Shown here: piece by piece, positions 17,786 through 26,930 of the stretch
Numbering within the stretch: the stretch's first letter is position 1
Layout of the letters: each line of letters starts with the position of its first letter
From: Deltaproteobacteria bacterium
Lineage (GTDB): Bacteria > Myxococcota_A > Polyangia > Polyangiales > Houyiibacteriaceae
Length of the DNA: 64,000 nucleotides
NCBI GenBank assembly: GCA_017644045.1
Contig: JAEPMI010000003.1
Coordinates: 496,001 to 560,000 of the forward strand
Direction: 5' to 3'
Translations under genes and position numbers: made by a program
The notes under the pieces: generated by a model
Databases searched by the model: none
The model's input: only the letters and a program-made list of their open reading frames with translations
What the model was told of the DNA's origin: nothing

Positions 17786-18526
17786 TCAGGGTCGGAACGC
17801 GACCGCCATCGTGCGGTAGGTGAAGCGAATGGCGCCCTCTTCGGCGTACTGGTCGAAGAGGGCGCCGAGCGCCTCGTCGAAGCCCTCGCGCTGATCCTCG
17901 GCCACCCCGGTCCGAACGTAGGAGCTCGACCAGACGCGCCCGAAGAAGGCGTCGCGGTCGAGCGTCTGATGGTGGGGAAAGAACGCCCGCTCCGCGTCGA
18001 CGAAGCGATCGGCCACGGCGTTCGCGCGCGGCTCGGCCCCGACCTCCACGTACTCCGGGCAGCGCTCCTTCAGCAGCGCCTCGTACGCGTCCATCAGCGG
18101 GTCGGCGTGGTCTCGTAGGTTCCAGAACGCGACCACGGTTCCCCCACGGAGCAGCTCCCGGAAGCGCGGTAGGCATCGGTCGAGGTCGAACCAGTGGAAC
18201 GCCTGCCCGCCCACGATCGCGTCGCAGCGCTCGAGGGGTAGGGCGAGGGTCTCCGCGTCCGAGCGCACGTACTCCACCTCGACGCCCTCGCTATCCTCGC
18301 GAGCGGCCTCGAGCATCTCGGCGTTCGGGTCCACACCGATGACCCGCCAACCGCGCCCGGCGAGCTGCCGCGTGCTGATCCCGGTGCCGCAGCCGATGTC
18401 GACCACGACGCTTCCGTCGGTCAGCCCCGCGGTCTGGCCGATCCACGCGAAGACCGCCTCCGGGTAGTCCGGCCGGTAGCGGCGGTAGTCGTCGACGGTG
18501 CGGCTGAAGCGTTCGCGCGGGTCCAT
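17786..18526 (-). CDS. class I SAM-dependent methyltransferase
   Basis: This 246-residue enzyme has the Rossmann-like methyltransferase fold. Motif I VVDIGCGTG lies at residues 41-49, an acidic VDPNAEML strand ends motif II, RSDAETLAL follows, and the VGGQAFHWF region is typical of the UbiE/SmtA-like group (Methyltransf_11). The N-terminus RFSRTVDDYRRYRPDYP is a common signature of such enzymes. Substrate unknown, probably a small molecule. It converges on the CBS gene with four bases between stops. Confidence 0.88.
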   Translation of the reverse strand: MDPRERFSRTVDDYRRYRPDYPEAVFAWIGQTAGLTDGSVVVDIGCGTGISTRQLAGRGWRVIGVDPNAEMLEAAREDSEGVEVEYVRSDAETLALPLERCDAIVGGQAFHWFDLDRCLPRFRELLRGGTVVAFWNLRDHADPLMDAYEALLKERCPEYVEVGAEPRANAVADRFVDAERAFFPHHQTLDRDAFFGRVWSSSYVRTGVAEDQREGFDEALGALFDQYAEEGAIRFTYRTMAVAFRP

Positions 18527-18631
18527 GCACTCACCCTTCGCGCTTCGTGGGATGGATGTCGAGCCTGGACGAACCGATCGTCAGCCAGATGGGCTGCAAC
18601 GATCGGTGCCGAGGGGTGCACGAAGGGGGCA

Positions 18632-19915
18632 ATGGGTGGTCGGACACGGAGCTCGCGGCGGGGCCTTCACCTCGCTTCACGTTGGTGGATCTGGGCGCTG
18701 GTCGCGTGCCACACCCAAGGCGATCCGGACCCGTCCGTCGAGCGCGCCGAGTCGGTCTACGTGGCGTGCATGATGGAGCACGGCTTCGAGGTCGCCTCGG
18801 TCGACCTCACCCCAGGGCAGGAGAGCGTGGAGCTGGCGCCGCACGATCGGTCGCTGGACGAGGTGCTCGATGCGACCGCCGAGTGCGAGCGACGGGTCGG
18901 CCCGATCCTCTCCGGCGATCCCCTCACGCTCACCGGCGACGACCTCCAGGCCGACATCGAGAGGGTCGCGGAGCGGAGCGCCGACGGTGGCGTGATCGGG
19001 CTCCTCGTTCGTGGCGGCGCGGAGACCACGGCCGTGGCGGGGACGGCCAATGCCGCGGGTGATGCGCTCCGAGTGGACAGCCTCGTGAACGTCGCGAGCG
19101 TGACGAAGACCTACACGGCGGCGATGGTCTACCTGCTCGAGGACCAGGGGCTCCTGGACACCGGCCGGGCCTTGTCGACCCACATCGCCGACTCCGCGTA
19201 CGGCGCGGTGACCCTGGACCAGCTGCTGGGTCATCGCGCCGGGGTTCCCGATTACGCGGCGAATCCCGACTATCTCGCCGACGTCCTGGCGGACCCGGAC
19301 CGGGTCTTCACCACCGACGAGCTGATCGCCTACGCCGAGTCTCTGGAGCCGACCGAGACCGGGGCCTACGCCTACTCGAACACCGGCTACCTGCTGCTCG
19401 GGAAGGTCATCGAGGCGGTCACCGAATCGACCCTGGCGCAGGCCTTCGAGACGCTCATCGTGGAGCCGCTCGGGCTCACGAGGACGTCGCTGGTGCAGCC
19501 GCCCGAGTTCCCGGCCGAGCTGGTCTCCGCCTGGCTCGTGCCGGCGAACCTCGGTCTCCCGCCCGAGACGCCTCTCCCCGTGATGCCCGTCTCGGCGCCC
19601 CTCTCCGGCTGCCAGGCCGACTGCGGCGTCCTGACGACGGCTTCCGAGCTCCGTGTGTTCTTCGAGGCGCTCTTCGGTGGCTCGATGGTCAGCGCCGAGG
19701 CGCTCGCCCGAATGACGAGTGGCGGACCCGACCATGGACGCGGCCTCGAGATCTACGAGGGGCCGGAGGGTCGACCGCTCTACGGCCACGGCGGTGGCGG
19801 CGCCGGATACGCCGCGCGGGTGGCCTTCGATCCGACCACGAGCGACCTGACCGTGTTCCTGGCGAACGGCGACGCGTTCGACGTGGACGCGCTCTTCGGC
19901 GCGTACGCGCGCTGA
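18632..19915 (+). CDS. secreted serine hydrolase, class C beta-lactamase-like lipoprotein
   Basis: The 427-residue product has a lipoprotein signal (WIWALVAC, Cys26), a novel region up to about residue 110, and then a serine beta-lactamase/D-peptidase fold. Catalytic motifs are Ser156-x-x-Lys159 (SVTK), Tyr248-Ser-Asn250 and a C-terminal HGGGGAGY in place of KTG. HGG at the third motif is frequent in esterases and D-aminopeptidases of this family, so peptide or ester hydrolysis is more likely than beta-lactam resistance. It is probably anchored in the envelope. It precedes the surface-molecule cluster but is separated by 94 bases. Confidence 0.85.
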   Translation: MGGRTRSSRRGLHLASRWWIWALVACHTQGDPDPSVERAESVYVACMMEHGFEVASVDLTPGQESVELAPHDRSLDEVLDATAECERRVGPILSGDPLTLTGDDLQADIERVAERSADGGVIGLLVRGGAETTAVAGTANAAGDALRVDSLVNVASVTKTYTAAMVYLLEDQGLLDTGRALSTHIADSAYGAVTLDQLLGHRAGVPDYAANPDYLADVLADPDRVFTTDELIAYAESLEPTETGAYAYSNTGYLLLGKVIEAVTESTLAQAFETLIVEPLGLTRTSLVQPPEFPAELVSAWLVPANLGLPPETPLPVMPVSAPLSGCQADCGVLTTASELRVFFEALFGGSMVSAEALARMTSGGPDHGRGLEIYEGPEGRPLYGHGGGGAGYAARVAFDPTTSDLTVFLANGDAFDVDALFGAYAR

Positions 19916-20009
19916 GTCGGTCCGCCCCTCGGGGAACTCGACGCGTCGCCCGACTTGGGACAAGACAGCTGGGTGTGGTGCGGTCCGAGCACCGTAGCCA
20001 CCCACGACG

Positions 20010-21320
20010 ATGAGCGAGCCGAGCGAGAAGAAGGGAGCCAACAAGAGCCTGCTCAAGGCTTCGGGCACCGCCCTGACCGGTCGGGCTTCCGTGGCCATCT
20101 TCTCGCTGCTCTTCGTCGCCTACCTCGCCCGCGACCTCCCGCCGTCGACGCTCGGGCTCATCGCCCTCCACGCGATCTTCGTGATGTCGAGCAAGGTGCT
20201 CCTCGAGCTCGGGCTCTCGTTCGCGGTGATGCGCGAGGCCGGCCCGCTGGTGAAGGTCGGCGACGTCGACGGAGCGGTCGACCAGATCATCGGCGTCTCC
20301 ACCGGCATCCGGATGATGGCCACGCTCCTCTTCGCGCTGGCCTACGGCGGCGCCGGGCTCTTCTTCATCGACTCGCTCTCCGAGTCCTTCCCCGGCGTCG
20401 ATCTCTCGCTGGTGGTGCCCTTCGGCGCGGCGCACCTCTTCGCCAAGAACGCGCAGTTCGTGCTCTCGCCGGTGCTGATGGTGAAGGACCGCTTCGGCTC
20501 CGAGTCCGCCCTCGACTCGGCTGCAGCGCTCCTCGAGAAGATCGGTGCGGTCACCTGCTACTGGACCCTCGGCATCGACTGGTTCTTCGCGGGCATGTTC
20601 TTCGGACAGGTCGTCACCACCGGCGCCACGGCGCTCATCGTCCGCGACGTCATCCGCCGCTTCCGGCCGCGCCAGCTCCGGGCGTCGGCGATCCGCGGCG
20701 TGGTGAAGCGCTATTGGCCGCTCTTCCTGCGCACGCTCTTCCGCCAGGGGATGCGACAGGCCGACCGGCTGCTCATCGCGGCGTTGGTCTCGGCCGAGGC
20801 GCTCGCGGTGCTGCACGTCGCGCGGCAGGGATCGACCTATCTCCGCTACGTGGCGCGAGCGTTCGTCGACCCACTCAACGTTCGGCTCGCGGAGGCGACC
20901 GATCGCGAGACGCGCTTGGCGCTCGTGCGCACCACCCAGCGTGTCCTCGCGGTGGTGCCGCTCATCGTGATGCTCTTCTCGCCACTGATCATGCGCGCGA
21001 TCGGTGGGCCGCAGTATGCCGACGACTGGCCGCTCCTCGCGCTCCTCTGCGCGAGCTACGTCTTCTACGGGCTCTCCGAGGTGCAGCTCGCGATCATCGC
21101 GATGCTGGGTCACGGCAAGGAGCCGGTTCGGATGGACGCGCTGGCGGGTGTGCTCGGGCTCGTGGCGACCGGCGTCTGCGTGACCTACCTCGGCGATCTC
21201 GGCATGGCCTTCGGGCAGCTGGTCTCCTATCTGGCGCTCTACTTGGGTGGCCTGGCTCTTGCTAAAGCGGTATGGAGTGCGGCTCATTCGGAGTCCGCCT
21301 CCACCTCGCCATCTGCTTGA
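20010..21320 (+). CDS. Wzx-like flippase / polysaccharide transporter (MOP superfamily)
   Basis: The 436-residue protein has about 12 hydrophobic segments and the pattern of oligosaccharide flippases. The N-terminal SGTALTGRASVAIFSLLFVAYLA opens the protein, a cytosolic loop with RFRPRQL lies at mid-protein, and MLGHGKEPVRMDALAGVLGL follows in the C-terminal half. Such proteins turn lipid-linked glycans or other lipid-linked units across the inner membrane. It leads a group with a CDP-alcohol phosphotransferase, a sulfotransferase and a nucleotidyltransferase, so it probably moves the product those enzymes make. Confidence 0.82.
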   Translation: MSEPSEKKGANKSLLKASGTALTGRASVAIFSLLFVAYLARDLPPSTLGLIALHAIFVMSSKVLLELGLSFAVMREAGPLVKVGDVDGAVDQIIGVSTGIRMMATLLFALAYGGAGLFFIDSLSESFPGVDLSLVVPFGAAHLFAKNAQFVLSPVLMVKDRFGSESALDSAAALLEKIGAVTCYWTLGIDWFFAGMFFGQVVTTGATALIVRDVIRRFRPRQLRASAIRGVVKRYWPLFLRTLFRQGMRQADRLLIAALVSAEALAVLHVARQGSTYLRYVARAFVDPLNVRLAEATDRETRLALVRTTQRVLAVVPLIVMLFSPLIMRAIGGPQYADDWPLLALLCASYVFYGLSEVQLAIIAMLGHGKEPVRMDALAGVLGLVATGVCVTYLGDLGMAFGQLVSYLALYLGGLALAKAVWSAAHSESASTSPSA

Positions 21321-21358
21321 GATCACGGCGTTCGACTTCGGTCAGCGGCGCCGTGACG

Positions 21359-21370
21359 TGAAACGTTTCA
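21359..21370. promoter_or_regulatory. 12-base palindrome at the start of the CDP-alcohol phosphotransferase gene
   Basis: TGAAACGTTTCA is a perfect palindrome whose last base is the first base of the chosen ATG. Its A/T content is high for this genome. It could be an operator or a start-region hairpin. Confidence 0.35.
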
Positions 21371-22578
21371 TGACTTTTCGACTCGAACTCGCCCTAAACG
21401 CCGCCGATCGCGACGGCGCGGACACCGAGAAGCCGGCCGCGTTGCAGCCGATCGCGCGAGTCTCGACGCTCGTCAGGCAGGTGGTCTTCGCCCATCGCGC
21501 GGGTGCGACAAGAGTTCACATCTGTGGCTCTGATTCACACATCGCGGCGGCACGCGCGCACCTCGAGAAGGAGCATCGCGTCGCCGATATCCCCCTCGTT
21601 TATGGGGAGTCGCTGCCCGATGCGGACGACGTGGTGCGCGTGCCCGCGGAGCTCCTGCTCTCGAAGGGACACTGGAAGCTGCTCGCGGAGGCCCGCGACG
21701 GAGGTCACCTCCCCGGCTTCCCCGAGGCGCGCCGCGAGGGAGCGAACGTGGACCAGCCGCTGGCCGAGTCGCCGCTGGCCGAGCCCGACTACGCGATGTG
21801 GGTCCGCACCAAGGCCGACGCCCGCGCGGCCAAGCGGGTGATCTTCGCGAACCTCCGCAAGGGCTCGTCGCGCTTCGTCGCTCGTCACATCTACACGCGC
21901 ATCTCGGTGCCGACGAGCAAGCTGCTCGCAGAGCTGCCGATCACGCCCAACCAGATCACCATCGGCCACTTCACCCTCGGCGTCATCGGCTGCGTGCTCA
22001 TGGCGTTCGGCACCGTCCCGATGCTCGCCCTCGGCGCGGTGCTGCTCCAGCTGAGCGCGGCCTTCGATCTCTGCGACGGCGAGATCGCGCGCAGCAAGCT
22101 CCTCGAGTCCGACGGCGGTCAGTACCTCGACAGCGTCTGCGACCACATCACGCACGTCGTCACGGTGTGCGCGTTCACCATCGGCTACTCGCGCTACGCC
22201 CACTCGATCGGCGCGTCCTACGCGGACCTCATCCTCCCCATCGGTCTCGGCACCACGGCCACGCTCGGCGCGCTCGTGGTCTTCCTCTTCTGGTACGCCA
22301 AGGCGAAGCAGCTGGGCGGCGTGCTGACCGCCGTCGCGAAGCAGAACGACGACAACGAGATGGGCTTCTTCATGCGCACGCTGCACTTCATCCGGCCCCT
22401 CGGCGAGCGCGACCAGTTCACCATGGCCATCACCGCCGTGGCCGTGATCCCGGCGCTCCTCGGCAGCGACCTGGGCTACCCGATCCTCTTCTGGGTCACC
22501 CAGGTCTTCATCGTGCTCGCGTCCATCTACTTCCCGGTCGGGGCGTTCCAGTCGGCGCAGCGAGAAGCTGCGGGATGA
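21370..22578 (+). CDS. CDP-alcohol phosphotransferase with N-terminal extra domain
   Basis: The 402-residue protein has a C-terminal CDP-alcohol phosphotransferase domain. Its signature DGxxARx8GxxxDxxxD begins at Asp236 (CDGEIARSK, then GGQYLDSVCD). Five to six hydrophobic segments surround it. Such enzymes swap CMP on a CDP-linked alcohol for another alcohol, building phospholipids or phosphodiester polymers. The first 170 residues form a soluble region (VVFAHRAGATRVHICGSDSHI) that may be a degenerate nucleotidyltransferase-like domain, recalling the two-domain inositol-phosphate cytidylyltransferase/DIPP synthase. Start placed at ATG 21370, since longer forms overlap the flippase gene. It overlaps the sulfotransferase start by four bases. 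Confidence 0.82.
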   Translation: MTFRLELALNAADRDGADTEKPAALQPIARVSTLVRQVVFAHRAGATRVHICGSDSHIAAARAHLEKEHRVADIPLVYGESLPDADDVVRVPAELLLSKGHWKLLAEARDGGHLPGFPEARREGANVDQPLAESPLAEPDYAMWVRTKADARAAKRVIFANLRKGSSRFVARHIYTRISVPTSKLLAELPITPNQITIGHFTLGVIGCVLMAFGTVPMLALGAVLLQLSAAFDLCDGEIARSKLLESDGGQYLDSVCDHITHVVTVCAFTIGYSRYAHSIGASYADLILPIGLGTTATLGALVVFLFWYAKAKQLGGVLTAVAKQNDDNEMGFFMRTLHFIRPLGERDQFTMAITAVAVIPALLGSDLGYPILFWVTQVFIVLASIYFPVGAFQSAQREAAG

Positions 22579-23450
22579 GCCACGAGGACCTCGTCCATCA
22601 GCCCACCGAACCGAGCTGGCGCGTCAAGGCGCGGCACTTCTACAAGCGGCTGAACATCTACAAGCTCCGCTGGTCGCCCTTCGAGCGAAGGGCGCACGAG
22701 CGGACGGATGTCTACATGCTCTGGTTCCCCAAGACCGGCGGGACGTGGGTGCGGCTGCTGATCAACGGTGCGCTCCAGGGCCACACGGGCATCACGCCCG
22801 AGGTCCCGCTCGACTTCGAAGCCTTCGAGGCGGCCGACCCGCCCGTGCCGCGCATCCGCGCGCACAACGACGACGAGCCGCACTGGAAGACCCCCGAGCA
22901 GCTCGACACCGACAAGCGCCACTTCAGGAACCACAAGATCATCCTCTTGGTCCGCGACCCGCGCGACACGGTGGTCTCGCTCTGGTTCCAGAAGACCAAA
23001 CGCTGGCGCACCTACGAGCGCTCGCTCCGCGAGTTCATCCGCGAGCCGAGCGGTTCCGTTCGGACGATGATCGCCTTCTACAACGTGTGGGCGAAGCGGC
23101 GACACGAGGCGGGCGACCTCTTGCTCGTTCGCTACGAGGACATCCACGAGGACCCGGTCGGCACCCTGCGCCGCATGCTCGACTTCGCGGGCCTCGAGCA
23201 GGTCAGCGACGAGGTGGTCGCCAAGGCCGTCGAGGCCGCGGACTTCGATCGCATGCGGAAGCGCGAGGCGAGCAGCGAGTGGAAGACCAGCCGGCTTCGA
23301 CCGGGCGATCCCTCGGACCGCGAGTCCTTCAAGGCGCGTCGCGGCAAGGTCGGCGGCTACCACGACTACCTCTGCGAAGAGGACATCGACTGGATCACCG
23401 AGCTCATCGAGACCGAGCTCGACCCTTGGTACGGCTACGGCGAGTCGTGA
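22575..23450 (+). CDS. PAPS-dependent sulfotransferase
   Basis: The 291-residue protein resembles cytosolic sulfotransferases (Sulfotransfer_1). PKTGGTW at residues 52-58 is the 5'-phosphosulfate loop, VRDPRDTVVSLWFQ is the 3'-phosphate-binding segment, and KARRGKVGGYHDYL near the C-terminus matches the RKGxxGDW region. It moves sulfate from PAPS to a hydroxyl or amine. Its ATG overlaps the stop of the CDP-alcohol phosphotransferase (ATGA), so the two are translationally coupled and the acceptor is probably a lipid or glycan made in the same pathway. Confidence 0.88.
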   Translation: MSHEDLVHQPTEPSWRVKARHFYKRLNIYKLRWSPFERRAHERTDVYMLWFPKTGGTWVRLLINGALQGHTGITPEVPLDFEAFEAADPPVPRIRAHNDDEPHWKTPEQLDTDKRHFRNHKIILLVRDPRDTVVSLWFQKTKRWRTYERSLREFIREPSGSVRTMIAFYNVWAKRRHEAGDLLLVRYEDIHEDPVGTLRRMLDFAGLEQVSDEVVAKAVEAADFDRMRKREASSEWKTSRLRPGDPSDRESFKARRGKVGGYHDYLCEEDIDWITELIETELDPWYGYGES

Positions 23451-23492
23451 AGAGCACGACCCGTCGCCTCACCTGCAGTTAGGCACCCCCCA

Positions 23493-24233
23493 ATGCACGC
23501 ACTCTTTCTCGCCGCCGGCACCGGCACTCGCCTCCGCCCGTACACCGACACCGTCCCCAAGTGCATGGTCGAGGTCGACGGTCGCCCGATGATGACGTGG
23601 GCCCTCGACGCTCTCGACGAAGCCGGGATGGAGGAGGCCGTCATCGTGCTGGGCCACCTCGAGCACGTCGTCCGCGAGACCTACGGCGATCGCTACAAGG
23701 GCATCCGGATCTCGTACCTGACGAACCCGGACTACGCGACGACCAACAACCTCTACACCGTGCACCTCGCGCGCGAGCACCTCCAGGACGACCTCATCCT
23801 CCTCGAGGCGGACCTGGTCTACGACGCCGGCGTCGTTCGCGAGCTCATGGAGCACCCGGCGGAGAACGTCGCGCTCGTCGACACCTTCACCGAGCATCTC
23901 AACGGCACCAGCGTGACCGAGGACCCGAGCGAGACCGACCGCGTCCATCGCATGATCCTCGGCAAGCACCAGGGTGAGGGCTTCGACCGCAGCAAGGCGC
24001 TCAAGACGGTGAACCTCTACAAGCTCTCCGGCGAGATGCTCCGCACCCACTACCTCCCGGCCGTGGAGCAATGGGTCGCGAGCGACCGCACCGACCAGTA
24101 CTACGAGGCCGTCCTCGCCGACCTGGTCAACGAAGGCATCGTGCCGCTGCACCTGCTGCGCACCGGCGAGCACCGCTGGTTCGAGGTCGACACGCCCGAA
24201 GATCTCGAGCGCGCGGCCGCGCTCTTCGCCTGA
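23493..24233 (+). CDS. nucleotidyltransferase, LicC-like (probably CTP-dependent)
   Basis: The 246-residue protein has the NTP-transferase signature LAAGTGTRLRPYTDTVPK at residues 6-23. The downstream pattern (ATTNNLYTVHLA, LLEADLVYD, WFEVDTPEDLERAAALF) is typical of phosphocholine-cytidylyltransferase-like and related sugar or alcohol phosphate transferases. It would activate an alcohol phosphate as a CDP derivative, the donor used by the CDP-alcohol phosphotransferase two genes upstream. The exact substrate (choline, ethanolamine, inositol or a sugar phosphate) cannot be read from sequence. Confidence 0.85.
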   Translation: MHALFLAAGTGTRLRPYTDTVPKCMVEVDGRPMMTWALDALDEAGMEEAVIVLGHLEHVVRETYGDRYKGIRISYLTNPDYATTNNLYTVHLAREHLQDDLILLEADLVYDAGVVRELMEHPAENVALVDTFTEHLNGTSVTEDPSETDRVHRMILGKHQGEGFDRSKALKTVNLYKLSGEMLRTHYLPAVEQWVASDRTDQYYEAVLADLVNEGIVPLHLLRTGEHRWFEVDTPEDLERAAALFA

Positions 24234-24262
24234 CGCGGGGGAGAACCCGGGTCGGCCCGCGT
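24233..24262 (+). terminator. weak hairpin after the nucleotidyltransferase gene
   Basis: ACGCGGG (24233-24239) and CCCGCGT (24256-24262) pair perfectly across a 16-base loop that itself contains CCCGGG. It lies directly at the stop codon and might end the surface-molecule transcript. No U-tract follows. Confidence 0.3.
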
Positions 24263-24272
24263 ACCCCACTCC

Positions 24273-25133
24273 ATGTTCGAGTGGGAGGCGAAGGCCGAGG
24301 GGGAAGCCAACGGCTTCACGTGCGCCGCGGCGGTGGGCGAGACGCTCGTCGCAGGTGCGTACGGCGCGATCCTGACCAGCGCCGACGGCGAGCGCTGGGC
24401 TCGGGCTCGGATCCCGGAAGGCGTCGGCTGGCTCCGGGGCGCGTTCGCCAGCGAGGACGGCTTCGCCTGCGTGGTGGGCGACGGCGGGACGTTGCTGGTC
24501 TCGCAGGACGGCGCGGCCACGTTCGAGTCCCACGGGACCGACCGCAACCGGCTCGAGGGCGTGGCGCGGCGAGGCGACCAGGTCTGGGTGGTCGGCGCCG
24601 CCGGCACCATCCTGCACTCCGGCGACCGCGGACGGAGCTGGAGCCCGCAGCGCAACGGCAGCGGGCAGCACCTCTCGGGGATCGTCCTGGCGCCCAACGG
24701 CACCCTCTACGTCTCCGGCACCGGCGGCACCGTCCTCCGCTCCGTGGACGGCCAGACGTGGACGATCGCCCGGCAGAAGGGGAGCGCGTTCCTCTATGGG
24801 ATCGCGAGCCTCGGAGGTGCGCTGGTCGCGCCCGCGGGGAATGGCTCGGTCTACGTCTCCCACGACGACGGAGGCACCTGGAAGGCCGCGCGCACCAGGA
24901 CCAAGGGCTACTTCTACGGCGGCGCCGCGGCCTCGGGCCGTGAGGTCTGGGTCGCCGGCTCCTCCGCCGAGCGGCAGTACCTCCTGCTCTCGAGCGAAGA
25001 CGGCAAGGTCTGGCACCCGCACGCATTGCCGGAGTCGGGCTACCAGCTCGACCGGGTCTTCGCCCGCAGCGACGACGAGATCTGGGTCGCCGGCGGCGAG
25101 CGCATGTTTCGGGGAATCCGGGTCTCGGAGTAG
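24273..25133 (+). CDS. YCF48/sialidase-like beta-propeller protein
   Basis: The 286-residue protein consists of five to six repeats of about 43 residues, each built like GDGGTLLVSQDGAATFE, GAAGTILHSGDRGRSWS, GTGGTVLRSVDGQTWT and NGSVYVSHDDGGTWK. These are the Asp-box-type blades of BNR/sialidase-like or YCF48-like propellers. No signal peptide is visible, so it appears cytosolic. Such propellers bind proteins or carbohydrates and none here shows a catalytic set. It lies between the surface-molecule genes and a kinase gene and could be the kinase's partner, which is speculative. Confidence 0.8.
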   Translation: MFEWEAKAEGEANGFTCAAAVGETLVAGAYGAILTSADGERWARARIPEGVGWLRGAFASEDGFACVVGDGGTLLVSQDGAATFESHGTDRNRLEGVARRGDQVWVVGAAGTILHSGDRGRSWSPQRNGSGQHLSGIVLAPNGTLYVSGTGGTVLRSVDGQTWTIARQKGSAFLYGIASLGGALVAPAGNGSVYVSHDDGGTWKAARTRTKGYFYGGAAASGREVWVAGSSAERQYLLLSSEDGKVWHPHALPESGYQLDRVFARSDDEIWVAGGERMFRGIRVSE

Positions 25134-25181
25134 CGCGGTGGATCCGGTTCGCACCCGCGGTGATATCGTCCGCGACGCCTG

Positions 25182-26831
<1,650 letters not shown>

Positions 26832-26930
26832 TCCCGGCTCGGGGAGGCTCGAACCCCGCTTGGGGGCCACCTGCGACGTCTCACGGGGCGCCGCTGGATC
26901 CCCCCCGAGGGCGCGGTAGGCTCCGCCGCG

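Noticed and set aside
17780-17793. GACCC-CTCA-GGGTC hairpin between CBS and methyltransferase stops as a terminator
   Set aside because: Only five base pairs and no U-tract; too weak to list as a feature.
18632-19915. Calling the serine hydrolase a beta-lactamase resistance gene
   Set aside because: The third motif is HGG rather than KTG and the long N-terminal region is unlike resistance enzymes.
26842-26880. A tRNA T-loop-like sequence (GGGTTCGAGCC) on the minus strand
   Set aside because: No acceptor stem, D-arm or anticodon arm could be built in the available 99 bases, and the T-stem itself has mismatches.
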